From NCBI RefSeq assembly GCF_036588685.1, contig NC_086386.1:77994682-78058681 (forward strand): 64,000 nt of DNA, written 5' to 3'. Numbering within the stretch: position 1 is the first letter of the stretch; every line of letters begins with the position of its first letter. Positions 1 through 14,100 of the stretch are shown here, piece by piece. Below the pieces are notes generated by a model. The model searched no databases and was not told the DNA's origin. It saw nothing but the letters and a program-made list of their open reading frames with translations. Source of the DNA: Mytilus trossulus (lineage: Eukaryota > Mollusca > Bivalvia > Mytilida > Mytilidae). The position numbers and the translations under genes were made by a program.

Positions 1-3000
1 TACTTGCACTATGGGTGAAAATAATTGTTTTTACAAATATATCTAATGAATTCCTGCTGGATTTGCTGATACACATATCACATTTATTAATCAATAGCAC
101 ACAACAATTGTTCACACAATTTTCTCGATCCCTAAAGGTGGTGTGAAAAATTTGTGTCATTTCTATATTCTCTTGTAATGTGTCAATGGTGGAGAAATGT
201 GCATTCAATTTATTATTATTTATTTATTATAAAAAAAAAAGAAACAACTTTGACATACAACTATAAATAACTCTAGAAAATATGGGTATTTATGCAAAAC
301 ACAAAATTAAAACCTCATGTGATTTGGGGTCCTTGAATAGTAATAAAAAGGTGTATGCAATAATTTCTGAATTTACAGTAGTATAGTTGTATAAGAGAAG
401 TCTGGAATAAACCATTTTAAACCAAGTTGTCACACTATAAAAAAAATATTACACAAAATAAGATACAAACATATTAAATATTATCCTTGAAAAATACCAT
501 TGAAAGATTATTACATATAACAGATATATATCTGGCTGAAGGTTTTGACTACACTAAAGCCTGTAAAGTTTTTGGACATAAATTTTTCTACCAGCATTTT
601 CTGTATATTCACCATTTTTTAAACGTCTATTACTTCATACATGTATAAACTAGCTTCTGATTCAGTTTATAAAAAAAAGGGAAGCTGAATATTCTGGATA
701 AAAGCTGCAATTAGACTTTGTGAAAATGATTTTTTTTATTTTCAACTTTTAACAAAAAGCCTGATGTACAATGTATTTTTATAATATTCTTGCACTGGTA
801 TTTTTTAATATTCTAATTATTCTTTTGAAAAATACACATTATTTGTTTTACCTGTAGAACCTGCTGTGTTTAGAAAATTGTTCAACTTCAAATTGTCATA
901 AATTTCTCAACTAAAACAAATCACGTTGTCCGTCTCCCCTTTTTTGCACCAAATTCAAGATAAGTGGTACACTACATATCAGGGTACCACTACTATGTAC
1001 ATGCCAATGTTGTCCTTAAACATTACAATTTTAGTGTGATGCCTCTTGGACTGTTTCATTCAAAATCTACTCACAAATGTTGGATTAATTAAAGCAAGGA
1101 CTGAAATTGTTTAGAACAAGGGAAAACATTTGACTCTGGTCATTTTACTTTGAATATACATGTACCCACAATTTCACAGCTATCAAGTTGTCAATCTTAT
1201 TGCATCACATGTACAAAATGGACTATTTACTGGATAGAAAAAAATCGATTGTGTGCTTCTAACTATATGGAAATTTGTACCAAGTATACTTTGTACTGAT
1301 TGAATCTGGTGTAAAAAAATAATCGACCAAACAGTTCAACACCTGTATCTATGTCAATTCAAAAAAGAAAAAAACTGTTTTGAAACACAAATTTAGCACA
1401 AAAACCTTTGCCGTACTATAAAGATACAACTTGTGAAGAACAGGGTAAAAAAAAATATACCATGAACAAAAAAACTGATGGGAGAAAAGCAGAAAATTAA
1501 TGGATATTTCTGACAAGTTCAGACTGACCATGCTGACTGCATATTCTATTGATCAGCATCATAATGTTATTCATTGTATGATTATAAATTTAATGCAGCA
1601 TCACTTGCATCCATCGTCTGAGCATCACTTTGCATCTGTTGCCATGGCATCACTTGCATCCATCTTGGGCTAATTAGTAGAAGTTTATTGTTTTCAGTTG
1701 AATGACAACATCAGTGGTAATGTACAGAGAAAGGTTCAGTTTCCATCAATTTGCATCTCTCAAGTTTTTCATGTTCGGCCAAAATGCATGGAAGTTTAAC
1801 TAAGTTATCATGGTTATATTCAGCCAAACATGCTGTTGACAATAATTGAGGTTTTGTTCATTACACTTTCCATTGACAAATGTTAGATAATCTGTCTCGC
1901 CAACAACTGTCTGAATTGCAAATGATTCAATGTACCAGCACAAAAGTTGCTCTTCATATTTGTGAAACATGTTAAAGGCTATAGACGGCAATGTTTTTTA
2001 ATATAGATAGATTGTCCGTTTTAGGAAAATAATTTGACTACAGTTAAAAAGATCTGACAAAAACAAAAATCCTGCTCCAAGAAAACCAATTGGAATAACA
2101 TTTTAGATTAAAACATGTGTATTAACAATCAGGTTCAAGTTAGTTTTTATTGGTATCTTCAAACTTTTGGTTGATTGCTACTGCAGTTGGAGAGAAAAAA
2201 ACAACATGAAAATAGTTAAAGTGCAAAAACTCCCGTCAAGACAGTCTGGCAGAACAACAAAAATATTTTGTGAAATAAAGATCAAATCTGAAAAGAATTG
2301 TTTGTTTTTCTGTAATTTGTTATCCATGCTTCACTTGGCATCCATATTGTCTTCATGGTTAATATTAGGTAATCATTTACTTGGTAATAAACATGATAAA
2401 TAAAAGTGTTATAATACTAATAGCCATTGAAACAATGACCCAATCTTTTTTCTCGTCAATAGTTCATAAAAAGAGATAGGAAAAAATAATTTCAAACATT
2501 CTTTTGGTTCATAAGTTAGTTGTTGAGTTCATTTGTGTAGTATTTGATATGTTTATGGCTAAGATTTATGTGTGGACAATTCCTCAAAGTTTGAAAGCTG
2601 GATTGGTCCTCACTTTGAAGTAAGCTTTCAGTTTGGATAGGATTCTGCCACCTAAATTTTGCACTTATATATTTATACAATTTAAGAGTTCAAAAGAAAG
2701 CATTTATTGACACAAAAGTCACTTTTTGCAGCACAAGATCATTGTCAGTTTGTTCAATTTTGTCATTACAATTAGAGATAATAGCTTTCAGAGCAACAAC
2801 TTGGGCCCTTCAGATCTTGATTGTTTTTCTTAGCAATTGTTGGTTTATTAAAACTAGTACCAACATCATTTGAAAATGTAAGATAAATTAATGTTGCCAA
2901 TGGCCAATGTGAGCATTTGGCATCTGTCGTCATCTGTTAACTTTTTCAAAGATCACCTTCCAATCATGTTAATGTTTGGATGTAACCCTGCCTGTCAACC

Positions 3001-5004
3001 AACTAGAGTAACTGGGGTAAAAAATAGAAAATTTTAAGTTGTGTTCATTATCTTTAAAATTCATATAGATGCAGAAAATCTGACAAAATGCAAACATTGC
3101 TTAAGATGTTGAGTTCATCCTACTGACATTATTTCAAAACTGTCTGACCTTAACTTTCAAGACTGATTGCCCTTAAAATGTTGAATTTTTCCACTTTTTA
3201 AATTTTTGCTCTTTGAACTTTTGAATAGAAAAATTATCAACAAACCAGATCTCTTGAAGTTATTGCCCTTTAATGATGATTTTCCCCCAAATAAAACCTT
3301 AATAAGTAATAGCTAAAATTAAGGTAAATGTACACAAGATTAAAAAAAATGAAAAAAAACCCAACCCTAACCATGCTTTAAATGAGTGCTTTTGGTGCTG
3401 TCATGACCGGGAGAAAGTCCTGTTTATAACTTCCTAGCAAGTTTTTATTGTAAGTGTGAAAAAAGAGAACTGTCAATGCAGTGGGTTCCCAAATTTTTGA
3501 TAGTAAGATTGAAGGGAGAGGACTTTATGCTTTAATCTACTCATCAGTTTATTATAGCCTTGTTTAAAAAATTCAAAAAGGGAACATTCATTTCATTATG
3601 TCTAGTTTATTATTGGTTAACCAGTATATTACTATGACTGTAATCAAATGTGGATCAAGGATTATGAAAAGGGATGGAGTTAAGTGAAATGGGAACTGGC
3701 AAAAGTCTTGCATTTGCAATAAATAAAGCTTTATTGGGAAGTGGTTACCCTAATAGGACCTCTGGTTAATTAGGTTGGTTGATTGCATTAAAGATGTGTT
3801 GAATTTCATTTGAGATGAAAAGCACTTTGTTATCTCCTCTGAAAATACCATAACTTCCCAGAGACCATTTTATGATTTTTATGTGAAATATTAATTTGCC
3901 TCACTTGTACCCATTGTTCTTGTGCAATATATACCTACAAATGGCTCATGTGTAACTGATGTCAAATTTGCATTGAATTTTATCACTGTGATATAACTTC
4001 TTTCATTGAAGATTTTAAAAAAAAACTGATGCAAATCCATGATTTCCAATAAAGGGGGCCAGGTCTGTCAAACTAGGTAATGCTGGGAATGGGACATTGC
4101 CTTGATTGGCACTGAAATCCAAATTCTGATAAGTTCTGACTTTATGTGGCAGATTTGTTCATCGTGTGGGGAGGGGGGCTCCCACTTGGTTTAAAAGTAA
4201 TTGATCCAATTTATCATTTACATTAATATTACGTCGGTGAGGATATAAGTTCACACTTGCACTGTCTGTGTTGGACTCCAAAATCAAATTATACAGATTT
4301 TCAGTTGTACTGAAATTGGATAGCTCTGTCAGGATTCCTTGGGTCCTCCACCAACAAAATGACTGCCACAACTTGGCTGATAGTATTGTAAGTGGTTTCA
4401 GAGACCAACCAATCAATCATACATTTCTGTGAACAAGACCAAGGAGAATTTAATACTAGTATGCTGATAGAAAAATTGAGTTTGTAGCAAAGAAAGAGGA
4501 AGACAAGTTTTTTCAACCATATTTTAACAAATTCAACTTTGAAAGCCAAGATGCCTGCCACGCTTATATAATCACATTAGGTGAAGTTCTTAAAATCTGC
4601 TTGGTGAATCTTACAAACCAACTTATTTTGCTAAGAGTTCAAAGAATTGGTCTCATTGACTTGTTTTGCACTGCTATTTTGGGTTTATTGACTAAATCAT
4701 GTTGCAGGAGTTAAGGTCTATTTTGAATATTTGAAGGATATTCATGTAGGTGTTTTTCTAAGGTTGCAGGTTTGCATTCATTCATTATTGAATGGATATG
4801 GTGTTTGAATCTGAATATGTTCATGATGTTGGTTGAAATTTCTTTACTTGGAAATATCCTGGAAAAAGAGCGCTTGTATGTGAGCATTAACTTGCTGCCG
4901 TATATAAAAATTGTTTTTGTGTTCACCAGTTAATTGTGGAAACGGGTTTCACCTTCAGGTAACATTGCCGTTAATTTTCAATATAATTTGATCCAAAAAA
5001 ATAG
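1..5004 (+). other. PCF11 intron (5' part), no exon recognised
   Basis: AT-rich sequence with no coding segment resembling the PCF11 CID on either strand. The exon at 5005 begins in phase 0 and needs an upstream exon outside the window. Bases about 340-386 are the right end of the MITE family that is complete at 14622-14835. AATAAA hexamers occur near 3719-3730 (two overlapping) and 4046; see findings for a possible intronic polyadenylation role. Confidence 0.7.
340..386 (+). mobile_element. Truncated MITE end (same family as 14622-14835)
   Basis: The stretch around 356-385 reads GCAATAATTTCTGAATTTAC then AGTA, identical to the right terminus of the 214-bp MITE at 14622-14835. The matching left terminus is not found nearby, so this is a 5'-truncated or rearranged copy. 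Confidence 0.6.
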
Positions 5005-5187
5005 GTAGATGAAAAGACTAGACAGTGTATGTTTAAAGTACGACAGACCTGGAATCAACATTTTTCCAGTAGAAGGATGTATGCCTTGGATGTTAGGGTG
5101 AACAACATTGACCATGCATGGCCACTGACCGCACCACCACCTAGTATGTCCAGTAGTATCCATGTCAATCCTAGGTTTCTTGCACAG
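5005..5187 (+). CDS. PCF11: PCF11 exon: segment directly after the CID
   Basis: Phase 0 at both ends, 61 codons. It encodes VDEKTRQCMFKVRQTW followed by YALDVRVNNIDHAWP and SSIHVNPRFL, a block that follows the RNA polymerase CTD-interacting domain in animal PCF11 proteins. The acceptor at 5003-5004 has a poor pyrimidine tract (the preceding bases are mainly A), but the VDEKTR residues match the family, so I prefer it to AGs further in. The donor is CAG|gtagga. Confidence 0.88.
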
Positions 5188-8100
5188 GTAGGATTCTGTC
5201 AAATGCTGTCCACTCATTTCTCATTTTTATGTGCTTCATTTCCATCCTTTTAATTTAAATTGAACATAATTTTGATATATTAAGGGGTTCAAAGTTCATA
5301 TGATTTGCTAAATTTTGATATAAAGAAAACATTTTGTCAAGTGTTTATTAGTAAGGAAGTTAGTCAGTAATAACATATAATAATCAAATTAAATGCAGGA
5401 TTTAATCAAACTTATTGGTGTTCATCAAGTACTTACTTTCTAGCATGTAACAAAATCAATTCTTTGATAAATAAGGTCCATCTCCTTGGTGAGGGTGGGA
5501 CCAGGACCTATTTTTGGACGTTGGGTTTGAGTGTTTATAAAATCTGGATCGATCTTTTCACAATCTGGCAATTCTTTATTCGGAATGTTTGGATTTAAAA
5601 AAAAATTAATTCTGTACCTCCTGGATTTTAGGATCAGGACCCCACCCTCCTTGATTAGTTTATGACTAAAATAAAAGATTGAAAAATATTTCAACAAATA
5701 CTGAGAAGCCTTTCTGATACTGAAGAAAAATTAACATACTTTAGTACATATATTGAATAATGTAGGATCATCTAGTGGGTCTCATTGGGGTGTCTTCTAG
5801 TGGGTCTCATTGGGGTGTCAGGGTTATGCAGGATTGCCAAATTTTTGTAAGTGTGACACGTGAAAGTCAAACTATTGTGCAGTGAAAACGTGAAATGAAG
5901 ACTGGCAGGACATGGGAAATTACAAAAAAATGAGAATTGTTAAGTACATAATGTTTACGGGATACAGGAATCTACACCCCCTTTCTATAACTGTCCTTGC
6001 ACACAAATTTGAATGCAAAGTAATAATAACACTTTTGATGAAAAGCCCAGTGTTGCTGACGGGTTTTATAAGCATCTTTTCTATCATAAAAACCCTTTAA
6101 AAAACAACATTGAAATAATTTAAGAAGGGTGGCTATTTCTTTAAATTTGAAAAAGTTGCCCTTAGATTATTTTGTCTGTTCAATTTGGCCTTTTTAATGT
6201 TTTTATTTTTGGCTTTCATAACTTGTCACACTAGAATATATGTTCTGTAAGTTATTCCAGGTAAACACATGTAAGGAGTATAGCACTTCAATAAATGTTG
6301 CATGTTTTATAGTTAACAGGAAAGTAAATAATGTATGTATGATTGCCAATGAGACATAAAAGATCAGGATGTAAGCAAGTGTAGGTCATGGTATGGCCTT
6401 CAACAGTGAGGAAAACTTTTCCATATTGTAAGCTATATAAAGGCCTTGATAAAATGTAAATCAATTTGAACAAGAAAACCAACAACTGGATTTATGCTTT
6501 AACTAAAAACAAATCTGGCAGACAGCAACCATTGACTATATGGAATAACATGCTTTGAAACACCAAATGATCAATTAGGAGGCATCCAACATCCAATGGA
6601 TTTAGTGTAAAAGACTGTAAACAGTCAGGGGAAAACATAACCTTATGCAATGACTAGATACTGGACAGATTGTAGATCCATGATTATATACATGTATATA
6701 ACAATACTATTTCGTCTACTTTTTGTCGAGCCTTCGACTTTAGTCGAAAAAGCGAGACTAAGCGATCCTACATTCTGTCGTCGTCGGCGGCGTCAACAAA
6801 TATTCACTCTGTGGTTAAAGTTTTTGAAATTTTAATAACTTTCTTAAACTATACTGGATTTCTACCAAACTTTGACAGAAGCTTGTTTATGATCATAAGA
6901 TAGTATCCAGAAGTAAATTTTGTAAAAAATTATTCCATTTTTTTCCTTATTTTACTATAAATGGACTTAGTTTTTTCTGCTGGGAAACATTACATTCACT
7001 CTATGGTTAAAGTTTTTAGAATTTTAATAACTTTCTTAAACTATCCTGGGTTTGTACCAAACTTGGACAGAAGCTTGTTTATGATCATAAGATAGTATCC
7101 AGAAGTAAATTTTGTAAATAAAAAAATCCATTTTTTCCATATTTTACTTTTAAATGGACTTAGTTTTCCTGCTGGGAACCATTACATTCACTCTGTGGTT
7201 ATAAAGTTTTTAAAATTTTAATAACTTTCTTAAACTATCCTGGGTTTGTACCAAACTTGGACAGAAGCTTATTTATGATCATAAGATTGTATCCAGAAGT
7301 AAAGTTTGTAAAAAGATTACTCCGTTTTTTCTGTAATTTACTTTTAAATGGACTTAGATTTTCTTACAATCATAAAATAGTAACAAGAGGAATATTTTTA
7401 TTGATTTTTTTCCTCATTATTGTTGAGCCTGCGATTTACAGCAAAAATAGGCGAGACACTGGGTTCTGCGGAACCCTTACAAATTTTTAAGTATTAATCA
7501 TCAAAAAGCAAATGCATCTATATAAATATTCTGTCACCAAACACTTTGACAAAAATTAGTTGTCTCATTTAATTTTCATTAAAAAATACATACAAAAAAA
7601 ACCCAAAAAAAACAAACTTGAACCACATAATTTATTGGAAAAATGTCATTGGATATTTATCAGTTTGACAAACTTTGATCATTGAGAAGATTGATATTTC
7701 CACAATGAAAGAACATGAGCCAGCTGTTTTTGTTTCAGAGTTATCTACCTGTAATGTAATTTCCCACCTTAAATCATTGATTATGTTTTTAGCAAAAAGA
7801 AGAGCAAGGTTTACCCTTGCCTGAGGAGCCAGATGATGAGGATGAAGCTGAAATGAGGAGACAACTGATTGCCAAGCAAGCAGAAATATTGAAATTACAA
7901 CAGAAAAGACTAGAATTAGAACTGAAAGAAACTGAAGCACGTCTCAAATCTCAGGTAAAAACGGTACGTATTCAAAACTGAATGCATCCATTGACAAAAC
8001 ATCTGCAATTTGTTAACTTTTGATGAAATTGCAGCTATTCATTTTTTTTTTAGACTGACTGTGAAAAAGCTTTTTCCAAAGCACAAAAAAACTTATATAT

Positions 8101-11100
8101 TAATAGAGAAAAAGAGGATATGGGGTATCCATCAAAAACACAAAATTAATACATGCTCAGCATCAACAACAAAAACACCGAAACCAAAGGAACAGCGCTT
8201 TTATTGCTTTTCTTCATCTGATGTTTTGGTTATATGCACTGGTGAGTTGCTGTCTCATTAATATTGATATCACAGACAATAAGGTGTGATGACTGAGAAG
8301 GAAACAGCTATCAACAAGAGTCATCTGTATACCCTTCAACGATGAGACAAACCCATACTATATAGTGGGATTAATAAAAACCTGACATAAAAGTGTCAAG
8401 CAATAAAAATGAAAAACAAAGCCTGTTTTATTACTTTTAATTCAGGACATGTATTTTAAGAAAAATCAGTGAGTCTGGTCAAAGCAGTAAAAAAAAAGGA
8501 ATGTGACACATAACCCAACAACAACCATTTATCAATGTCTCCTTTTATTAATAATATTCTGTTGTTCTGTTTTAGCCTGACTCATCAGATTCAACTGACT
8601 TATTTGTTGGTGTAGAAGCACCAGCTGAGACAACAACTTCTATATCAAGAGATCCTCGGATACAAAAAGACCCTCGAATACAAAAAGATCCTCGTCTAAG
8701 AGATCCCAGAGTATGTAGGGATCCAAGAATGAGGTCAAAGCCAGCACAGCCTGAACTTCTCCCTAGTAGTGAGGAACAACCTCAGTTGACCTTTTTTGGT
8801 CCCAGCACTAATGTTCCGTTGAATCAGTTTGGTGGAAGGGAAACAGAGCCTCCGACATTGTTGAGTGAATCCGCTATGCCACCTCAAATTACACATCAGC
8901 CACCTGTCATGACTTCTGGTACAGGAATGTTGCCGTTTCCAATGCCTAGCGCCTTATTGCCACGGCCAATGCAGACCGCTTCACCGTTTTTATCTGAGTT
9001 TGGTAATCAAAATAACCAAGCCATACCAAGTATGAAACATGAACCTATGGAACAAAATACATTCAGTCCGAAAAAACAATATAAACCAAAGCCTGATGTA
9101 GAAGTCAAAAAGGAAAAAATTACTCCGGAAAAAGTGAATTCTAGCCCAAAAGGATTAGAAAGCACAGTTAAAGTGAAAGTTGAAAAAAGTCTAGGTGTAT
9201 CACCAAGAAAAAAGAAATTAGACCCGAGAAAGGCTGCCAGTGAAACAAGAGTAAAAGAATCCAAGGACCAAGAGGTAAAAAATTTAAAAGCAACGAGTAG
9301 TCAAAGTCAGGAAAAAGTTAGAAGCACAAATAATGACACTAAACCACGCCATGAAAATCATGATAAGGGCAGAGCAAGAAACAAAGATACTCATGATAAA
9401 GGGAAATCACCTAATGACGAGGAAAAAGTAAAAAGTAAATCAAGCCCTAGTGAAACTCAACATAGTAAAAATAAACGGACTAGGGGAGACTCGGAACGTG
9501 AAAATCGGAAAACAAGTGAAGAAAGAAATGGAAAAAGCGAAAGCAGAGAACGAGAAAATAGTTGGAAAGATACTCGTAGTCGAAGGAGTAAGTCGCCAAG
9601 AAAGAGCAGAGAAAGGTCAAGGTCTCCTGTCAAAGAGACCGTAAAAGGATCTAAAGTTCAAACGCGTAGTAGTAAAAGTAGAAGTAAGACTGATTTAAAA
9701 CAGGACACCAAAACTCAGAATGAAGAACCCATGGAAGAAACACATAAAATTGAACATAGAAAACCCATATCTAGTTTGCCAAGGATACCTAAGCGTACCG
9801 GTACAGATGTTGATGAAAGAAGAAAGGATAAAGATCAAGATGAACGTCGACTTTCTGGTTCCAATAAAAGGGATCTTGATGAAAGACGCGATTATAGAGA
9901 TGGAGACTCTGGCCGAAACAGTAAAAAAGCCAGAATCAGTCAGGAAAGAGGCGTTCCTACCATGGAACCAGTTCACATTCATACCAAGCTAAATGAAGAT
10001 TTAAGGTGAGCAGAACATTTTATTGGGACATTATAGATGAGGGCTTTGACTGGGGTTCTTAAGTTCAATATTCTTCAAATTTCTACATCTTTATTTATTT
10101 TTAAAAAATATTAAACATAACCTGTACAATGCTCATAAAAACATTTTAGTTATTTGGTATTCTGTAATTGGGTGATTTTTTTATGCTATACATTGTTTAT
10201 TTCTGTTATTATATTTATACCTACTTTCTGTTGTATTCCACAAGTATAATTTATACTTTAGCACAACATTTATACTCTCTACTTATTTGTTTTTGTTTAA
10301 TTTTTCTTTGTAAAGTATTATCTATTCTGTTAATCCCAACCAGACCCTCATAAATTATATATGGTTCAAAAAAAGAAAAGTTTCTCAGCCATGAGATAAA
10401 AGCCTGTAGATAGCATGTTTATTCCTAGACAGCGTTAGTTTATGGCGTCATAGTGTTCTCACTCTTCTTGCCTCTATGTGTTAAGATATTAAAAACCATT
10501 CTCAGACGAGTAACTTGAAATGGAATATTACATCACCAATTTCAAAGATTAAAGCAACATTAAAAAAATTAGAACTGATCAATTATAAATAGCAGAATTG
10601 CTTGTAACATCAGTAGATACTCACAATAAATAAAATCAGGTTAATTTTAAGATATACAAACTGTAGACACAAATCAAATAGAACATAAAAAAAAATGCAA
10701 AGGAAGAAATAAGCATGATATCATAAGTATGAATATCTTTCCAAGAGAGCTTTCAGTAAATACAAATAAAATAAACAATTAAAAGTGCAATGTTAAAGAT
10801 GTGAAATATTCCATAACAAACATTCTTGTTTTGAATCACTGACTGTCCCATAACAGACCTGCATCTGCACCAGTACAGAAAATAAGATGTGGTATGAATG
10901 CAAATGAGACAGCTATCAACCAGAGTTCTATTGAACTGGATGAAAGCAATTATCAACTTCTAAACATTCTAAAGATTCATTGTTGAATTTTTACAATTTC
11001 TTAATTTGTTATTTTTTTTCAGTGCCTTATTTGGAAATGAAGACCAGGATTACAGACACGCTGATACAATTTCGCCCAGAGGAGGTGGGCAGGTAGGATG

Positions 11101-14100
11101 GGCAAGATACAAGGCTGATCATCCACAGGACTTCGACAGTCGTAGATCAAGTATAGAAGACATAGATCAGAGACAAGATCCACTCGATCAGAGACACCAA
11201 GCACCCAAGGTTCCAAGAGATACTGATTTCAGAACACCACCCTTCAGTAGACCTCCAGGTCGAAGTCCTGGTTATAATGAACCAGTGCAAAGGATTGGAC
11301 AGCCTCCTTCTGAAGAGGATGTACCACAAGAATTGAGAATTGAGAATCGAGAACAAATATTAAGAAAAATGGAAATGAGAAGAAAGTCTGGAGAACTTAG
11401 TCATCAGGAACTTCAAACAGTTTTAAGAAGCTTATCTGAATTTGATACTCTGCAAGAACAAAAACGACATCACCATCCAGGACATGAACCGCCTCTTCTA
11501 GAACCTGAAATTCATAGACGAGATGAAAGAGTACTGCCACTTAGACAAAACGAGCCTTTGATGGAGTATAACTCACCTGGAAAAGCACCTATTCCTCGAC
11601 AAAATGAACCGTTGATGGAGTACAGTTCTCCTCGAAAAGACAGAAGTCACCAGCATGATGCAGATATAAGAAGGGACCAGTTTAGAGGACCTGATAGACC
11701 AAAAGATGACAGGGGTCCAAGAGAGGAACCAGTAAGACCAAGCTTACTTGGACCTGGACCTGGTCCTAGATTGAATAAAGAGCCGGATGTTATTGGATCT
11801 GATAGAGACAGACCTATCCCTGGTCCTGACCCTGCTATGAATTTTGATGTGGACCTCCGAAAGCCCCCTCAAATGGATAGAGGCCCACTTATAGATAGGA
11901 GACCTGATGTTGAGGTAGGAAGGTCACCAGTAGATAGACCCAAAGAGGTAAAACCAAGTCTTCTAGGCCCTGGACCTGTTATTTTAAAGGAGAAAGAACC
12001 ATTGATTACCCCTAAACTAGATCCTGTCAAACGTGATGTAGAGAAAAAAGAGAAAGTTTTTAAACCTAAAGAGAAGAAGAAAGAAGGTGCTGGACTGGCT
12101 GTAGGAGCAATGTTGGAAATGTTGAGATCAGAAAATTCTCCAGATAATTCACAAGATGCACCTATGCCCAAGCCTGTAGTTCCCGATGCTCTCAAGGCTC
12201 CTGCAAAAGAAAACCGTGAACAAAAAACTCATAGGGGATCTCAGAAAGAAGAAAGAAGATCAAAATCCCATAGAGAGCATGGAAGAAATGAAAGTCACAG
12301 AGATGAAAGGCGTAGAGACAGACCCAGAGATGATAGACGTAGAGAAAGGGATGCTGCAAGAGATGAAAATCGTAAAGATGGTTCTAGAGATGAAAATCGT
12401 AAAGATACTCCAAGAGATGAAATTCGTAGAGAACCTCCTAGAGATGAAAGAGTACCACGTCTAGTTCCTAAACCTATTTATGACCCTGACAGAGATGACA
12501 GATGGATGATGCCAGGAGGGGTGAGGATAAAAGACGGAGTACTGAATATATTCCCTGATGGCACTGAAGAAATTGTTGTAAATGGTCAGCCACATCATTA
12601 CAGAATGGGAGGACCAAAACGTATCATTCCTTTTAAAGGGGATCAGTTGGAAGCTTTCATTGAACAAACAAGAAGAACGCTTCTTATAAATGGTACTGCT
12701 GTATACAAAGTTGCTGACCCAGTGAAGGAAGTTTTCTGGGGCCCAGGTCCTAATCAAAGAGCTCAAGTATTTTATCATGGAAATCCCAGGAACATGTGGA
12801 TTGATGGATTTTTGTATAATTTGCGCATAGATGCACCACCTAAAATAATTCGATTCCGTGATAAGGAACATACAGTTTTGATAGATGGGCGAGATGGAAT
12901 GCTATTGATAGACAAAAAAGAATATGGAACATATGGCGGGAAGCCAAGATTTGTTCGTTTGGATGATGAAAGAGTAGAAATGAGATTTACTCCTCCGCCT
13001 AAAAATATAGTCATTGATGGATTGCAATGCCAGATAAGACTTGATAGAAAAATTCCTTTTATTGTAATGGATGGTGTTGCAAGGGGTATTCGATTCGATG
13101 GACCCCCTAGAGATGTAATAATAAACGGACAGAAGTTTTTAATTCCCACAGACAGGGCAGTTGAGGTCTGCATTGATGGAATATTTCATATGGTAGCATT
13201 TGGAGGTCCCTCTCATGAAATTATTATAGATGGAAATTGGTATGAGTTGCAGTTTAATGGACCCCCAAGAGAAATAACTTTAGGAAATCAACGGCTCCTG
13301 GTTGGGCTGCCGTGTCCACCACCAGATGTGAAAATCTTAGACCCAATTGAAAATCAGACCCTTAAAGAACCTGATGTTGAGAAGAGTGGAGGCAAACGTG
13401 ACAAGAGACATGGATCAGATGACAGAAACTCACCATCATTTGGCCAAAAAAAGCCTGTATCCATATTAGACATGGATATTGCAAAACCTCCAGGACTTAG
13501 GAATAAGGACAGATTAAAGGGATCACCTCTGTATGATGAAAGGTCCAGAAGTCCAGATAGTCATAAAGATAGAAGACATAGGAGACATAGTCCAGACAGA
13601 AGAGGAGGTTCTCCACAAATTAATGATCAGTTTAATGGACCCTCCATGAATCAAACTGGTCCACCTCAGCCTAGACCACCGTTTATACCAGGTCAGCCGT
13701 TTAATCAAGGAGGACCAAATCAGCCATTCCAGCCTGGACCCAATCAACCATTCCCACCAAATCAGCAATTTCCAGGTCCAAATCAGCCTCCATTTTCATC
13801 AGGACCAAATCAAAGATTCCCACTAGGTCCTAATCAACCACCATTTATGCCTGGTCCAAATCAGCCATTTCCATCTGGACCAAATCAGATTTTTCCACCA
13901 GGTCAAAATCAGCAAATGCCAGGTCCAGGAGCTATGCCACCTTTCCAAATGGGCCCAAGGCCTATGATGCAAGATGAGGGTTCTCAGGGTCCACATCCAA
14001 TGTTTCAACAAGGTCCTCAAGGCCAGCCATTACAGTCTATGCCTGGTATGCCACCCAATATGCCAGTGATGAGTCAGTCTATGCCTATGCCAGGTCAACC

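Noticed and set aside
2167-2403. 78-codon frame as a missing upstream PCF11 exon
   Set aside because: It does not resemble the CID, and there are no matching splice phases to the phase 0 exon at 5005.
12186-13173. Out-of-frame and antisense open stretches of 90-136 codons within the large PCF11 exon
   Set aside because: They are shadows of a long coding exon with biased composition.
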